Made by a program: the position numbers and the translations under genes. The notes under the pieces are model-generated. The model was not told the origin of the DNA. It did not search any database and worked only from the letters and a program-made list of their open reading frames with translations. Shown here piece by piece: positions 41,824-52,739 of a stretch of DNA of 64,000 nt. The stretch spans positions 1,703,001-1,767,000 of the forward strand of contig NZ_CP012646.1 of the NCBI RefSeq assembly GCF_001281025.1, in the 5' to 3' direction. The stretch's first letter is position 1. Each line of letters starts with the position of its first letter. Source of the DNA: Streptococcus mitis. Its GTDB lineage: Bacteria; Bacillota; Bacilli; Lactobacillales; Streptococcaceae.

Positions 41824-44532
41824 TTACTCTACAGATTTCAAAGCTTCAAGCATATCAACCTTTCTCAGATGATGATTGACAAAGAAACCAAGTACGGTCA
41901 AAATGGCGCTTACTGCTACCACTGGGATTACATAGACTTCCCAGCCTACCAGCGGATAAAAGAGAATGGTCGCAGGCGAAATCATTTGAATCAAAAATTG
42001 ATGTAAATAGAAACCAGATACCAAACCAAGTACGATTCCCACAAGGGACAGCACAATCGTCTCACGGTAAATGTAGAGAGTGACTTCATTATTATGAAAA
42101 CCGAGAACCTTGATAGTGGAGAGTTCACGGATTCTCTCAGCCACGTTGATATTGGTCAGATTGTAAAGGATAACAATAGCCAACAGAACCGATACGATGA
42201 CCAAGATGGTCATGGTCTGATTGAGTGAACTTGCGACGGAGTCAAAGAGTCGAATGGCTGAAGCATTTTGGACAACACTGGACACCGCAGATTGATTCAT
42301 AAGTAAGCCGGCCTGTCTTTCGATACTAGTAGCACTGGTATCTCTTAACGAGACTAAATAAGTGTTGGCTTGGGGTAGCTGTCCGTAAATTTGCTCATAG
42401 CTAGCCTGACTCATATAAATAAAGTGACCAACGTAGTTCTCAGTAATAGCAGCGACCGTTAGTTCCTTACCTTCAATTTCTAGAGTCTGCCCAACCTTGA
42501 CACCTGCCAACTGAGCAAGTTTAGTTGTGATGACAACTCCATCTTTTAATGTCAGCTCCTGCTGATGATTTTGCAGATGAATAAAGGGTGTCAAATCTTC
42601 CTTCTCTGTCATCATAAGGGTAATTGTCTGAAGACCAGCCTTACCTTTGAAATCCTTGTCTAGCGTTTTAGAATAGATTTTCTGGTAGGCTTTGATGTCC
42701 TGCCCTTTCAACACTTCTTCTAGATTTTCCTTGTCCTGATTGGTCGCACTAGGATTTTCAGAGACAATCATCTGATACTGTTGGATTTGTTGAAACTGTC
42801 TAGACGGAACTCCTGCTACAGAGGATTGGATTCCCAAACCGGCAAAAAGCAAAGCGACTGAACCTGCCACACCAAAGATTGTCATCAACATCCGTTGCTT
42901 ATAACGAAAGATATTGCGAGCTGTTACCTTATGGGTAAAACTGAGACGACGCCAGATAAAACCGATGCGCTCCAGTAAGATTTTAGCTCCCTTAACAGGT
43001 GGTTTAGGCAGTAAAAGTTGGGCTGCTTCGTCGTGAAGTTCCCTCCGAGCTACCAGATAGGCTGGTAACACACTCGCCAACCAACTCAAGACAAGAGCCA
43101 ATAAGCTATAGGTCCAATAGAACTGAATCTGGGTTTCTCCCACCACCATGCCTTTTGTAATGACACTTGAAATCACACTGGCTAGCAAATAATGTCCAAG
43201 TATGCTACCTAGAGCTGTTCCTACAGTCCCAGCTACTAGACCGTAAAGGAGAAACTTGGCAATAATATCCTTGCTACGATAGCCCAAGGCCTTAAAAATC
43301 CCTGCATGTGTTCTCTCTTCATCCACAAAGCGAGTCATGGTTGTAAAGGTCACCATAGCTGCTACGGCATAAAGCACTACAGGAAAGATATTGCCCACTG
43401 CCCGAATACTGGCTGAAGCATTACTGTACATGAGGTAGCCTTGACCGCCAGACATGGTTTGCCGATTATAGACTTGATACTTGGGCTCAGCTAAATCATC
43501 CAAGACTTGCTGATGTTTTTCTAATTTTTCCTTTTCTTGGGCTAAATTTTGTTCAGCCTGCTTTAGTTTGTCCTCTTCCTTGCTCAATTCCTGCTTAGCT
43601 TGGGTAAGTTGAGCACTAGCCTGCTCTCTCTGTGCTTGAGGAAGCAAGGCTAGTTGACTTTCTTGAGCCTGTAAACGAGCTTGAGCAGCTGCTAAACGAC
43701 GCTTACCTTCCTGCAGATTAGTCTCAGCCTTGTCAAGGGTCTCTTGACCTTTGTCTAAAGACTCTTGGCCTTCTTTTTTCAAGAGTTGCAGACGTGCCTT
43801 GCCATTATCTGACAAAGCTTGTTCCAGGTCTTCCTGATGTTGCTTGGATTTTTCTTCATAAGCTTCTGAAAAAGCATTTAAGTCTGCTAAATCTTGATAT
43901 TTCAAACGAGCTATATTGTAGACTTTTTGATCAAACTGACTAGGTAAAATCACCCCATAGGCTGTCAGAGTCCCACTTCCACTTCCTGCGTAGCCCATAT
44001 CTCGCTGGGAGAGGATTTCAGCTGAATCCACAAAACCAGTAATGGTATAAGTATGGTCTTTTAAAGAGGAATGTCCCTCTTCTTTTTCTTTAAAGCTAAT
44101 CTCCTGTCCTACACGATATTGGCCTTGTAAATGACTGGCCAAAGCAATTTCCTGGTCTGACTGAGGAAGTCGTCCCTCTCTTAGCTGAAAGGTTGAAATT
44201 CGCTCTGGTTTAGAATACAGCCGAATGGCATCCTGCCCATTTTCCATAGTCACATCTGTCAAATAGCCAAACTCAAAATCTGCTCCCTCTATCTGTTCTA
44301 ATTCTTCTTGATCTGCTTGATCCAAACCATAATTAGACATAACTGCCAAATCCAAGGTTTGAGCAGTTGTTAAATAAGCATTAGCTGTCGCCTCCATGTT
44401 GGGGCTAGTCACTTTGAGGCCTACTAGGGCTAGAGACCCCAACATCATCAAGGTCAAGATGGATAAAAAACGCCCCTTGGAGCCTGTGAAGGACTGAATT
44501 AAGTCCTTCCAATAGGTTTTTCGCTTGATCAT
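41824..44532 (-). CDS. FtsX-family ABC transporter permease with long extracellular coiled coil
   Basis: A 902-residue protein with two FtsX/MacB-type domains. One N-terminal span (22-42) is followed by a large extracellular region. It contains a long Lys/Glu/Gln-rich coiled coil (about 235-345, e.g. KRRLAAAQARLQAQESQLA). Then come three spans (380-500), a second extracellular domain and three spans at the C-terminus (about 770-895). It works with the ATPase encoded one base upstream. Such permeases act in lipid or peptide transfer or in drug resistance without being classical exporters; the substrate is unknown. Confidence 0.88.
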   Translation of the reverse strand: MIKRKTYWKDLIQSFTGSKGRFLSILTLMMLGSLALVGLKVTSPNMEATANAYLTTAQTLDLAVMSNYGLDQADQEELEQIEGADFEFGYLTDVTMENGQDAIRLYSKPERISTFQLREGRLPQSDQEIALASHLQGQYRVGQEISFKEKEEGHSSLKDHTYTITGFVDSAEILSQRDMGYAGSGSGTLTAYGVILPSQFDQKVYNIARLKYQDLADLNAFSEAYEEKSKQHQEDLEQALSDNGKARLQLLKKEGQESLDKGQETLDKAETNLQEGKRRLAAAQARLQAQESQLALLPQAQREQASAQLTQAKQELSKEEDKLKQAEQNLAQEKEKLEKHQQVLDDLAEPKYQVYNRQTMSGGQGYLMYSNASASIRAVGNIFPVVLYAVAAMVTFTTMTRFVDEERTHAGIFKALGYRSKDIIAKFLLYGLVAGTVGTALGSILGHYLLASVISSVITKGMVVGETQIQFYWTYSLLALVLSWLASVLPAYLVARRELHDEAAQLLLPKPPVKGAKILLERIGFIWRRLSFTHKVTARNIFRYKQRMLMTIFGVAGSVALLFAGLGIQSSVAGVPSRQFQQIQQYQMIVSENPSATNQDKENLEEVLKGQDIKAYQKIYSKTLDKDFKGKAGLQTITLMMTEKEDLTPFIHLQNHQQELTLKDGVVITTKLAQLAGVKVGQTLEIEGKELTVAAITENYVGHFIYMSQASYEQIYGQLPQANTYLVSLRDTSATSIERQAGLLMNQSAVSSVVQNASAIRLFDSVASSLNQTMTILVIVSVLLAIVILYNLTNINVAERIRELSTIKVLGFHNNEVTLYIYRETIVLSLVGIVLGLVSGFYLHQFLIQMISPATILFYPLVGWEVYVIPVVAVSAILTVLGFFVNHHLRKVDMLEALKSVE

Positions 44533-44533
44533 G

Positions 44534-45235
44534 CTAGTACTCCAAACTGTCGATATCCTGAGGATGCTGGTTCATCACCACATCCTTGACACTGGCATCG
44601 TGCATATGAATCACGCGATCAGCAATGGGCGCCAAAGCTCCATTGTGAGTCACGATAATCACCGTCGCTCCTTTTTGACGAGACATATCTTGGAGAATTT
44701 TCAAAACCTGCTTGCCCGTCTGATAATCCAAGGCTCCAGTCGGTTCATCACAAAGGAGGATTTTAGGATTTTTGGCTACCGCGCGTGCAATGGAGACTCG
44801 CTGTTGCTCCCCTCCAGAAAGCTGGGCTGGAAAGTTATTGAGACGATGAGCCAGACCTACATCTGTCAAGACCTGTTCAGGATTCAAGGCATCTGACACG
44901 ATTTCTGAAGCCAACTCCACATTTTCCTTAGCGGTTAGATTGGAAACTAGATTATAAAACTGAAAAACAAAACCGACATCATTTCTACGATAATTGGTCC
45001 TCTGGTGGGAACTATAGTCTGCAATATTGACACCATCAATCCAAATCTCTCCTTCATCATTGGTATCCATTCCACCAAGAAGGTTAAGAACCGTTGACTT
45101 GCCTGCACCAGATGCACCTAGAATAATAACCAATTCACCCTTTTCAATCTCAAAATTCACATCGCGATTGGCTACAATCTCCGTGTCCCCAACCTGATAA
45201 CGCTTGTAACAGTGTTTCATCTCAATATAAGCCAT
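44534..45235 (-). CDS. ABC transporter ATP-binding protein (LolD/MacB class)
   Basis: A 233-residue ATPase of the class that drives FtsX-like permeases: Walker [10 protein letters not shown], signature LSGGEQQR, Walker [13 protein letters not shown] and VTHNGALA with the switch His. The ATG of the permease starts one base after its stop (TAG-C-ATG). The start MAYIEMKH at 45235 has AGGGTG upstream; an ATG nine bases earlier is less likely. The pair is preceded by a BOX element. Confidence 0.93.
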   Translation of the reverse strand: MAYIEMKHCYKRYQVGDTEIVANRDVNFEIEKGELVIILGASGAGKSTVLNLLGGMDTNDEGEIWIDGVNIADYSSHQRTNYRRNDVGFVFQFYNLVSNLTAKENVELASEIVSDALNPEQVLTDVGLAHRLNNFPAQLSGGEQQRVSIARAVAKNPKILLCDEPTGALDYQTGKQVLKILQDMSRQKGATVIIVTHNGALAPIADRVIHMHDASVKDVVMNQHPQDIDSLEY

Positions 45236-45310
45236 AAGACACACCCTCTCTCAAACAAATTACTTCCTACTACCATTATAACGCTTTTTCAACTAGTTGG
45301 AAACTGCTCA

Positions 45311-45461
45311 TACTCAATGAAAATCAAAGAGCAAACTAGGAAGCTAGCCACAGGTTGCTCAAAGCACCGCTTTGAGGTTGTAGATAAGACTGACAAAGTC
45401 AGTCACATATATACGGCAAGGCGAAGCTGACGTGGTTTGAATTTGATTTTCGAAGAGTATT
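45311..45461 (-). repeat. BOX element (A-B-C), minus orientation
   Basis: The 151-base stretch reads as boxC (ACTCAATGAAAATCAAAGAG...), boxB and boxA (ending GATTTTCGAAGAGTAT), the BOX consensus of pneumococci and relatives, inverted with respect to the window. BOX elements form stable stems and are spread by unknown helpers. It sits upstream of the ABC transporter start and downstream of the GH95 gene's stop, which are both on the minus strand. Confidence 0.93.
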
Positions 45462-45517
45462 ACATTCTCAAATCCTTCAAAAAAGTCAGTCTCAAACCAC
45501 TGCCTTCTATCCTCTTC

Positions 45518-47929
45518 TTAAAAATAGAATTGAACCATATCGCCTTCTGCAGTCTCCACTGAAATACAATCTTTCCCCATGCATTTCACTTCTGCTTTTT
45601 CTTGATTGACTTCAATCACACTTTTTTCAATACCTGGATAAGAAACTCGCAAATCTCCTCCACTTCTTGATAAAATGGTCATCTGTAAGAGTTTTTTATC
45701 CTCCCAGCGCATACTAACTTCAAAATGTCCACGTGCCATTAAGCCTGAAACGGAACCTGATGACCATGCATCAGGTAGGGCAGCTAGGGGCACCAGATAA
45801 GCTGTATGAGACTGGAGTAACATTTCTGCCATGCCACTGCTAGCACCAAAATTACCATCTATCTGAAAAGGAGGGTGGCTACACCAAAGATTGGGCAAGG
45901 TGGATGTCTTTAACTGCTCTGCTAATAATTTATGGGTTCGATTGCCATCTCCCAAACGCGCCCAGAGATTGATCTTATTAGCCTTGGACCAGCCTGTTCC
46001 CCCATCTCCACGATCATTGAGGCTAGCACGCGCCGCATCAAGATACTCTTGCCCCTTATGACTAAAGAGAGTTCCAGGATAAAGTCCCACCAGATGGGAA
46101 GCATGCCGATGTTGAGCTTCCACTTTCTCATTTTGAAAATACTGCTCTTCCTCCTCATACCACTCCCTGATTCGACCAGATTGAGTAATTTGAAGAGGAT
46201 TTAATAAATCATACTTTTCTTTGACTTCCGTCAACAAGTCTTCATCCAGCCTCAATTTTTGAGCAGCCTGAATAAAATCATGGAATAATTGCCAAATCAG
46301 AGATTGGTCATAGGTATTGCCAATCGAAATCGGCCCATGTTCTGGCGAATAAGATGGAGAAGATACCCAACGCTGGGCCTCCTTATCCTCATGTAAAAAG
46401 GTATTCCAAAAACGAACCGTTTCCCTCAACATGGGATAAATTTTCTCCCTGAGATAGTCTTGGTCCCTATAAAATGTATAGGCTTCATAGACCGTTTGCA
46501 TCATCCACGCATTGGCAGCTGGCGACCAGCCCCAATAGTAATCCCAACCAGGTGCCGTCCAGCCAAAAGGAGTCGCTTGAGTATGGACCAACCAACCATT
46601 CTCTTCCCCTTTCTGAGAAACGATTCCTGCATACCTTGCAGCCGCTATGCGACCATAGACACGCAAATCATCGATATAGTTGATGACCGGAAAGGCCGTT
46701 TCTAAGAGGTTAGTCACATAGGCTGGCCAATAATTCATCTGCAAGTTGATATTCAGGTGATAGTCCGAATTCCAAGGAGGATTGTCGACCGCATTCCAGA
46801 CTCCCTGTAGGTTAGCTGGTAGAGCATCTGGGCAATCTCTGGAAGAACTAATCAATAAATACCTCCCATACTGGAAGAACAGTTCCTCCAAAGCCTGCCC
46901 CTCTTGTGGCTTATAATTTTTTAGCAAATCATCTGTAGTGGATGTGTCAACATCATACCCCAAATCCAATTGAACACGCTGGAATAAGGCTTGGTAGTCC
47001 TGAATATGCCTTGATTTCAATTGGGCATAGCCCTTTTCTTTAGCTATCTCCACTAAGTCCTTTACCTGTTGCTCTAAATCTATTTTCTTGCGATAATTAC
47101 TAGCAGGATTTTGGGCAAAATCAGTCTTAGCAGCCAAGAAAAGATTGGTATAACTGGCTCCTGATATCTGAACCTTATCTGACCAAACTCTAATATCCCC
47201 ATCTGTTTCCCAAGCTAGACAACTAGCAAATTGGAGGGCATTGTCCTTAACCCTCCCCTTCATCAAGATATGAGAATCAGCAATATCCAACTTGCATTCC
47301 TTGTAATCAGATTTTTCCTGATCATACTTTCCATCAGAAGCCAAATCACGACTTAGCGACAGTTCTATAGTAAAATCTAGAGTTTTCGCCCCTTCCTTAG
47401 TAAAGCGCTGAATCAAGAGATCATCTGGAAAACTCGCAAAGGCTTCACGTTCAAATCGCGTTCCCTTATAGGCATAAGAAGTCGTCGCAAGCGCCTTACT
47501 GATATTCAGCTGTCTCTGGTAATTCGTCACTTGAGACAAAGTCTTGCCTTGCTTGCTAAACTCAATATGAATATCCCCAAAGGACAGATAGGTCCCATAT
47601 TGACTCGTTTTTGGCCCGACTAGGTGATGTTCAGCCAGTTCTTTAGCAGTATTGTAGTCTCTCTTCTCCAGAGCCTGCCGAATCTCAGCTAAAAAGTTAT
47701 GCTGATCTTGAAGATTTCCACCCTGATAATCTGAACTATCAGGAAGTGGACCACCAGACCAGAGACTTTTTTCATTGAATTGAATCCGCTCAGCCCCTAT
47801 AAGGCCAAATACTTTTGCCCCTAAAGAACCATTGCCTATTGGTAAAGCCTCTTCTTCCCAACCCTTATATGTTGTTGACGCTGGTTGCTTGTAAGCCAAT
47901 ACATAATCTTGTTTTTTATTCCTTATCAT
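45518..47929 (-). CDS. Alpha-L-fucosidase, GH95
   Basis: An 803-residue glycoside hydrolase. The N-terminal beta domain contains WEEEALPIGNGSLGAKVFG, RIQFNEKSLWSGGP, and the (alpha/alpha)6 barrel contains DYHLNINLQMNYWPAY (conserved Asn pair), SPSYSPEHGPIS (the general-acid Glu) and IDGNFGASSGMAE (the Asp). The C-terminal beta domain has SVSGLMARGHFEV. Family enzymes remove alpha-1,2 fucose from host glycans. There is no signal peptide or LPXTG, so it would act on imported oligosaccharides. No fucose transporter is next to it. The start has a weak ribosome site. Confidence 0.92.
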   Translation of the reverse strand: MIRNKKQDYVLAYKQPASTTYKGWEEEALPIGNGSLGAKVFGLIGAERIQFNEKSLWSGGPLPDSSDYQGGNLQDQHNFLAEIRQALEKRDYNTAKELAEHHLVGPKTSQYGTYLSFGDIHIEFSKQGKTLSQVTNYQRQLNISKALATTSYAYKGTRFEREAFASFPDDLLIQRFTKEGAKTLDFTIELSLSRDLASDGKYDQEKSDYKECKLDIADSHILMKGRVKDNALQFASCLAWETDGDIRVWSDKVQISGASYTNLFLAAKTDFAQNPASNYRKKIDLEQQVKDLVEIAKEKGYAQLKSRHIQDYQALFQRVQLDLGYDVDTSTTDDLLKNYKPQEGQALEELFFQYGRYLLISSSRDCPDALPANLQGVWNAVDNPPWNSDYHLNINLQMNYWPAYVTNLLETAFPVINYIDDLRVYGRIAAARYAGIVSQKGEENGWLVHTQATPFGWTAPGWDYYWGWSPAANAWMMQTVYEAYTFYRDQDYLREKIYPMLRETVRFWNTFLHEDKEAQRWVSSPSYSPEHGPISIGNTYDQSLIWQLFHDFIQAAQKLRLDEDLLTEVKEKYDLLNPLQITQSGRIREWYEEEEQYFQNEKVEAQHRHASHLVGLYPGTLFSHKGQEYLDAARASLNDRGDGGTGWSKANKINLWARLGDGNRTHKLLAEQLKTSTLPNLWCSHPPFQIDGNFGASSGMAEMLLQSHTAYLVPLAALPDAWSSGSVSGLMARGHFEVSMRWEDKKLLQMTILSRSGGDLRVSYPGIEKSVIEVNQEKAEVKCMGKDCISVETAEGDMVQFYF

Positions 47930-47945
47930 ACTACCATACTAACAT

Positions 47946-47973
47946 AAAAAGCCTAGAAATCAATTCTAGACTT
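47946..47973 (-). terminator. Terminator of gpmA
   Basis: Minus-strand AAGTCTAGAA/TTCTAGGCTT followed by TTTATG, eight bases past the gpmA stop codon. Confidence 0.7.
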
Positions 47974-47981
47974 ACAATTTT

Positions 47982-48674
47982 TTATTTTCCAAGGTAGTAT
48001 TCAGAAACGACGTTCAATTTTTCGTCGAATTCGAATACCAATGGTGGGAAGTTAGGGATTTCCACGTCCATGATTTCGTCATCTGACAAACCTTTGATGT
48101 GTTTTACAAGGGCACGGATTGAGTTACCGTGAGCTCCTACGAATACGTTTTTACCATCTTTAAGAGCTGGAGCGATTTTATCTTCCCAGAATGGAAGGGC
48201 ACGTTCCAAAGTCACTTTCAAGTTTTCAGCATCTGGAATGACTGAATCGTCAAGTGAAGCGTAACGACGGTCAGTGTGAGCTGAGTGCTCATCATCACGG
48301 TCCATGTTTGGAGGCAATACATCGTATGAACGACGCCAGATGTGAACTTGCTCATCACCAAATTGTTCAGCAGCTTCAGCTTTGTTTTTACCAGTCAAAC
48401 CACCGTAGTGACGTTCATTCAAACGCCATGATTTTTCAACTGGAACCCACAATTGGTCAGAAGCTTCAAGAGCCAAGTTAGTTGTTTTGATCGCACGTTT
48501 CAATACTGAAGTGTAAGCTTGGTCAAATTCGATACCAGCTTCTTTGATCAATTTACCAGCGTCAATCGCTTGTTGTGTACCTTTTTCAGACAAATCAACA
48601 TCAGCCCAACCAGTGAAAAGGTTAGCTTTGTTCCATTCAGACTCACCGTGGCGAGCAAAAACCAATTTTACCAT
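47982..48674 (-). CDS. gpmA: 2,3-bisphosphoglycerate-dependent phosphoglycerate mutase
   Basis: A 230-residue glycolytic mutase (3-phosphoglycerate to 2-phosphoglycerate). [12 protein letters not shown] gives the phospho-His (residue 9-10) with Arg and the later [14 protein letters not shown] the second catalytic His. [19 protein letters not shown] and [13 protein letters not shown] are the substrate-binding blocks. Codons are strongly optimised, as in highly expressed glycolytic genes. Start after AAGGAGAATCCATCTA. Confidence 0.97.
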   Translation of the reverse strand: MVKLVFARHGESEWNKANLFTGWADVDLSEKGTQQAIDAGKLIKEAGIEFDQAYTSVLKRAIKTTNLALEASDQLWVPVEKSWRLNERHYGGLTGKNKAEAAEQFGDEQVHIWRRSYDVLPPNMDRDDEHSAHTDRRYASLDDSVIPDAENLKVTLERALPFWEDKIAPALKDGKNVFVGAHGNSIRALVKHIKGLSDDEIMDVEIPNFPPLVFEFDEKLNVVSEYYLGK

Positions 48675-48902
48675 TAGATGGATTCTCCTTTAAATTTTCC
48701 GAGGTTTCCCCTCGTTTATCTATTCTATTTTACACAATTTTTCACAAAAAAGCTAGTCAAAACCAAAAAGGAACCGACTGTTTGGCAGTTGGGTTGCTTT
48801 GAACAAGATCAGCAATTATGTGAGAAGAAATTTCCATTTCACTCTTGCTAGTCTCCCTACTTTTTGTTAGAATGATGTCAAAAAATAAAGAAGGTTACCA
48901 TT

Positions 48903-49694
48903 ATGCCACAACAGCTCTTTAAAGAATTGGCTCAACTGGAACAAGTAGAGGCACTAGCTCTAGGAGGATCACGGGCTGGACAAGATTTTGACAAAGACTC
49001 TGACTATGATGTATATGTCTACCTCAGTGCTCCCCTCTCGCCAGACATCCGAAAAGAAATTCTCAGTAAATACTGCTCCTATATGGAAATCGGCAATCAA
49101 TTTTGGGAATTGGAGGATGATTGTGTTCTCAATAATGGCATAGAGATTGAACTGATTTACCGCTCTCTAGACGAATTTGACAAAAATTTACAGGTCGTAG
49201 TTTTAGAGCACCAAGCCCAGAATTCTTACACTACTTGTATGTGGTACAATCTACTCAACAGCAAGATTCTCTACGATCGAGATGGTCACTATGCTGCCCT
49301 CCAGAAAAAGTACAATCTTCCTTATCCAGCTGAGCTGAAAAAGAATATCATCAACAAGCAATTCCTGCTTCTAGACCAAGCTATGCCAGCTTTTTCAAGA
49401 CAAATCAAAAAAGCCCTCAAACGCAAAGACTTACTCAGCATTAATCACAGAAGTAGCGAGTTTTTCGCTTCTTACTTCGATTTGCTCTTTGCCTTCAATG
49501 AGCAGCTCCATCCAGGAGAAAAACGCATGCTCCAGTACGCAAAAAACAATTGCTCTCATCTACCTCAACATTTTGAAGACGATATCCAAGACTATTTTCA
49601 AAATCTCTACCAGCAAGATCATCATGAGAAAACAGTCCTAACTTTAGAGCATCTCCTATTAAATCTCAAAAACTTGATTAATGAATCTATTTAG
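48903..49694 (+). CDS. Nucleotidyltransferase-fold protein
   Basis: A 263-residue protein with an N-terminal nucleotidyltransferase motif ALGGSRAGQDFDKDSDYDVYVYL (residues about 19-41), the GSxAxG..SDxDxx pattern with two acidic metal ligands; a third Asp or Glu is likely in the GIEIELIYRS strand. The helical C-terminal part resembles the kanamycin nucleotidyltransferase-like and DUF4037-type proteins. Function may be nucleotide transfer to a small molecule or protein, and resistance cannot be claimed. Start after AGAAGGTTACC. Confidence 0.75.
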   Translation: MPQQLFKELAQLEQVEALALGGSRAGQDFDKDSDYDVYVYLSAPLSPDIRKEILSKYCSYMEIGNQFWELEDDCVLNNGIEIELIYRSLDEFDKNLQVVVLEHQAQNSYTTCMWYNLLNSKILYDRDGHYAALQKKYNLPYPAELKKNIINKQFLLLDQAMPAFSRQIKKALKRKDLLSINHRSSEFFASYFDLLFAFNEQLHPGEKRMLQYAKNNCSHLPQHFEDDIQDYFQNLYQQDHHEKTVLTLEHLLLNLKNLINESI

Positions 49695-49703
49695 AATTAC
49701 GAT

Positions 49704-49748
49704 AAAAGCTCATGAAATCTGCTTTTCAGATGAATCATGAGCTTTTTG
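49704..49748 (+). terminator. Terminator of the nucleotidyltransferase gene
   Basis: A 12-bp stem AAAAGCTCATGA/TCATGAGCTTTT with TTT behind it. Confidence 0.85.
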
Positions 49749-49816
49749 AATTTCTATAATATATAACGGTGTAGAGTTGATTGAAACAAGAGCAGGACAA
49801 AAAGGTACAAACATGA

Positions 49817-49864
49817 TAAAAACGCATCGTATCAGGTGTTCAAAAACGTGATACAATGCGTTTA
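49817..49864 (-). terminator. Terminator of ileS
   Basis: A minus-strand stem AAACGCATTGTATCA/TGATACGATGCGTTT, with a single mismatch, followed by TTATC. It lies 62 bases past the ileS stop codon. Confidence 0.8.
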
Positions 49865-49925
49865 ATAGACTATAAAATTAGTTGTCTTTTCTTCTCAAAT
49901 GGAGTTTTCCCTAGACTTCTCAACC

Positions 49926-52718
49926 TTATTTCGCTTCAAATCCTTCTGCGACTGCGTCCGCAAAGTTTTCTTCTACGATACTTGCACAGTGGTCACAGAT
50001 GACTGCGTGGTAGCTACGTTCTGCTGTTGTTGGGTCGATACGACGGCAACGGTCACATACTTGGCCTGCAGCGCGTTCAACTGTGAAGGATACATCTTCG
50101 AAGCTTACGGCAGCTTCTGGAGCTGGCCCTTCTGCGATGGTCAATTCAGACACAATCAAAAGTTGAGCTACATTGCTGTTTACTGCTTCGAGTAGAGTTT
50201 TCACAACTTCGTTTGGATAAACTGTCAAGTGTGCTTCAAGTGATTTACCGATAACTTTGGCATTACGAGCTTCTTCCAAGGCTTTTTGAGCTTGACCACG
50301 GAAGTCCATGAAGGCAGCCCATGTATCCAAGATTTCTTCTTGATTAGCAAAAGTTTCTGCTTCTGGCAGTTCTGACAATTGAACAAAGTCTTCTGTTTCA
50401 AACTCAAGGTATGACCAAATTTCTTCCGCAGTGTGAGGAAGGATTGGTGTCAAGAGTTTCGTGATTTTCACAAGAATGTCATAGAAGACAGTCTGCATTT
50501 GACGGCGTTCCAATGATTTAGCACCTTCGATGTAAACAACATCTTTAGCAAAATCAAGGTAGAAGGCTGACAAATCAACGTTGATAAAGTTCACCAAGGC
50601 CTTATAGATTGTCAAGAATTCAAAGTTTGCATAAGCATCACGAATGGTCTTGACAAGCTGGTTAAAGCGAATCGTCATGTACTTATCAACTGAACGAAGC
50701 TCATCGTAAGCTACTGAATCTTGAGCTGGGTTAAAATCAGAGGTATTGGCAATCAAGAAACGAAGAGTGTTACGGATCTTACGGTAAGTTTCAGAGACTT
50801 GGCTCAAGATATCCATAGAGATACGCACGTCGTTGCTTGAATCCACACTTGTTACCCAAAGACGCAAGATTTCAGCACCAAATTGTTTTTCAACATCACT
50901 TGGAGCAATGGTATTTCCAAGAGATTTAGACATCTTCTCACCTTTACCATCAAGGGCAAAACCTTGTGACAGAATTTGTTTGTAAGGTGCTACACCATGG
51001 TTGGCAACAGATGTGATGAGTGATGAGTTGAACCAACCACGGTATTGGTCAGAACCTTCTAGGTAAAGGTCTGCTGGATAAGTCAACTCAGGACGATTTA
51101 CAACAACTCCATTCCATGATGAACCTGAGTCAAACCAAACGTCCATGATATCTGTTTCTTTTTTGAACTCACCATTTGGTGAACCTGGATGAGTAAATCC
51201 TTCTGGCAAGAGATCTTTGGCATCACGTTCCCACCAAATGCTTGAACCATGTTCTTCAAAAAGTTGAGCTACGTGTTCAATCGTTTCAGCAGTCATGATC
51301 GCTGTACCATCTTCAGCGTAGAAGATAGGAAGCGGAACACCCCAAGCACGTTGACGAGAGATAACCCAGTCGCCACGGTCCCGGATCATGTTGTAAAGAC
51401 GGACTTTACCCCATTCTGAGTGGAATTTCACTTTTTCAATTTCGTCCAAGATTTCTTGGCGGAATTTAGAAACTGAGGCAAACCACTGTGGTACTGCACG
51501 CCAGATGATTGGTTTCTTAGTACGCCAGTCAAATGGGTATGAGTGAGAAATTTCTTCTTGGGCAAGAAGGAGGTTACCAAGTTTGTCAATAACAGTTGGA
51601 ACTACCTTTTCATAGAATTGACCTTCAAACTCAGGACCAGCATTCTTCATCATGATACCACGTTCGTCAACAGTCACTGCGACTTCAAGACCATTAGCAA
51701 TACCGACATTGTAGTCATCCTCACCAAAACCAGGGGCTGTATGGACGATACCTGTACCAGAATCAGTCGTAACGTGGTCACCAAGGATAACCAATTCATC
51801 TACAGCTGTATCCCATGGGTGTTCTGTTACGATATGATTCAATTCTTGACCACGGTAAGTTGCCAAAACTTGAACATCAACCCAGCCAAATTTCTCAGAC
51901 AAGCTAGTCAATAATTCTGCAGCAACCACAAACTTACGAGTTTCACCAGCAGGTTGAACCAAAACGTAATCAATATCTGCACCAACAGTCAAACCACGAG
52001 AAGCTGTGATGGTGAATGGAGTTGTTGTCCAGACTACGATATAAGTATCTGTATCTAGAACACCTTTGCCATATTTTACCTTATTGGCATAGTAAAGAGA
52101 AGTTGAAACCAAGTCATGGTATTCAATCTCCGCTTCAGCAAGAGCCGACTCAGATGACCAAGACCAGTAAACTGGCTTGGCACCACGGTAGATATAACCT
52201 TTATTAGCCATCTCACCAAAGACACGGATTTGGGCTGCTTCATAGTCAGGAGTCAAAGTCACATATGGATTTTCCCAGTCACCAGAAACACCCAAACGTT
52301 TAAAGTCTTCACGTTGTTTATCTACTTGAGAAAGAGCGTATTCACGGCAAAGTTTCAAGTACTCAACCAAGTCCATTTCTTTACGTTTGACACCTTGTTT
52401 TGCCAAAACTTGCTCGATTGGCAGACCATGAGTATCCCAACCCGGGATAAATGGTGCGTAAAAACCTGACATTGATTTTGAACGAACAATGATATCTTTT
52501 GAAATTTTGTTCATAGCGTGTCCAACGTGAATATTTCCGTTCGCGTATGGAGGGCCATCATGCAAGGTGAAATGAGGTTTTCCTTGGTTCAATTCTTGAC
52601 GACGTTGATAAAGTTTTGCATCTTCCCATTCCTTTTGCCAAACTGGCTCTTTGGTAGGAAGTCCTGCACGCATTGGGAAAGCTGTTTTCCCAAGGTTAAG
52701 GGTATCTTTGAGTTTCAT
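49926..52718 (-). CDS. ileS: Isoleucyl-tRNA synthetase
   Basis: A 930-residue class I synthetase. HIGH-equivalent [17 protein letters not shown] (about residue 54-70), WDTHGLP, the CP1 editing domain (about 200-390), KMSKS in [10 protein letters not shown] (about 592-601), and a C-terminal zinc finger CDRCRR...CDHC (about 888-908). The type without eukaryote-like mupirocin-resistance features is expected. A T-box leader lies upstream and a terminator after. Start ATG follows GGAGATACC. Confidence 0.98.
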   Translation of the reverse strand: MKLKDTLNLGKTAFPMRAGLPTKEPVWQKEWEDAKLYQRRQELNQGKPHFTLHDGPPYANGNIHVGHAMNKISKDIIVRSKSMSGFYAPFIPGWDTHGLPIEQVLAKQGVKRKEMDLVEYLKLCREYALSQVDKQREDFKRLGVSGDWENPYVTLTPDYEAAQIRVFGEMANKGYIYRGAKPVYWSWSSESALAEAEIEYHDLVSTSLYYANKVKYGKGVLDTDTYIVVWTTTPFTITASRGLTVGADIDYVLVQPAGETRKFVVAAELLTSLSEKFGWVDVQVLATYRGQELNHIVTEHPWDTAVDELVILGDHVTTDSGTGIVHTAPGFGEDDYNVGIANGLEVAVTVDERGIMMKNAGPEFEGQFYEKVVPTVIDKLGNLLLAQEEISHSYPFDWRTKKPIIWRAVPQWFASVSKFRQEILDEIEKVKFHSEWGKVRLYNMIRDRGDWVISRQRAWGVPLPIFYAEDGTAIMTAETIEHVAQLFEEHGSSIWWERDAKDLLPEGFTHPGSPNGEFKKETDIMDVWFDSGSSWNGVVVNRPELTYPADLYLEGSDQYRGWFNSSLITSVANHGVAPYKQILSQGFALDGKGEKMSKSLGNTIAPSDVEKQFGAEILRLWVTSVDSSNDVRISMDILSQVSETYRKIRNTLRFLIANTSDFNPAQDSVAYDELRSVDKYMTIRFNQLVKTIRDAYANFEFLTIYKALVNFINVDLSAFYLDFAKDVVYIEGAKSLERRQMQTVFYDILVKITKLLTPILPHTAEEIWSYLEFETEDFVQLSELPEAETFANQEEILDTWAAFMDFRGQAQKALEEARNAKVIGKSLEAHLTVYPNEVVKTLLEAVNSNVAQLLIVSELTIAEGPAPEAAVSFEDVSFTVERAAGQVCDRCRRIDPTTAERSYHAVICDHCASIVEENFADAVAEGFEAK

Positions 52719-52739
52719 GGTATCTCCTTTATAAATAAT

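Noticed and set aside
45311..45461. CRISPR-like or small RNA origin for the repeat upstream of the ABC operon
   Set aside because: It matches the BOX consensus and has no repeat-spacer periodicity.
48903..49694. Calling the nucleotidyltransferase an aminoglycoside resistance gene
   Set aside because: Only the general GS..SDYD motif is visible; the rest does not match a known resistance enzyme that I can recognise.
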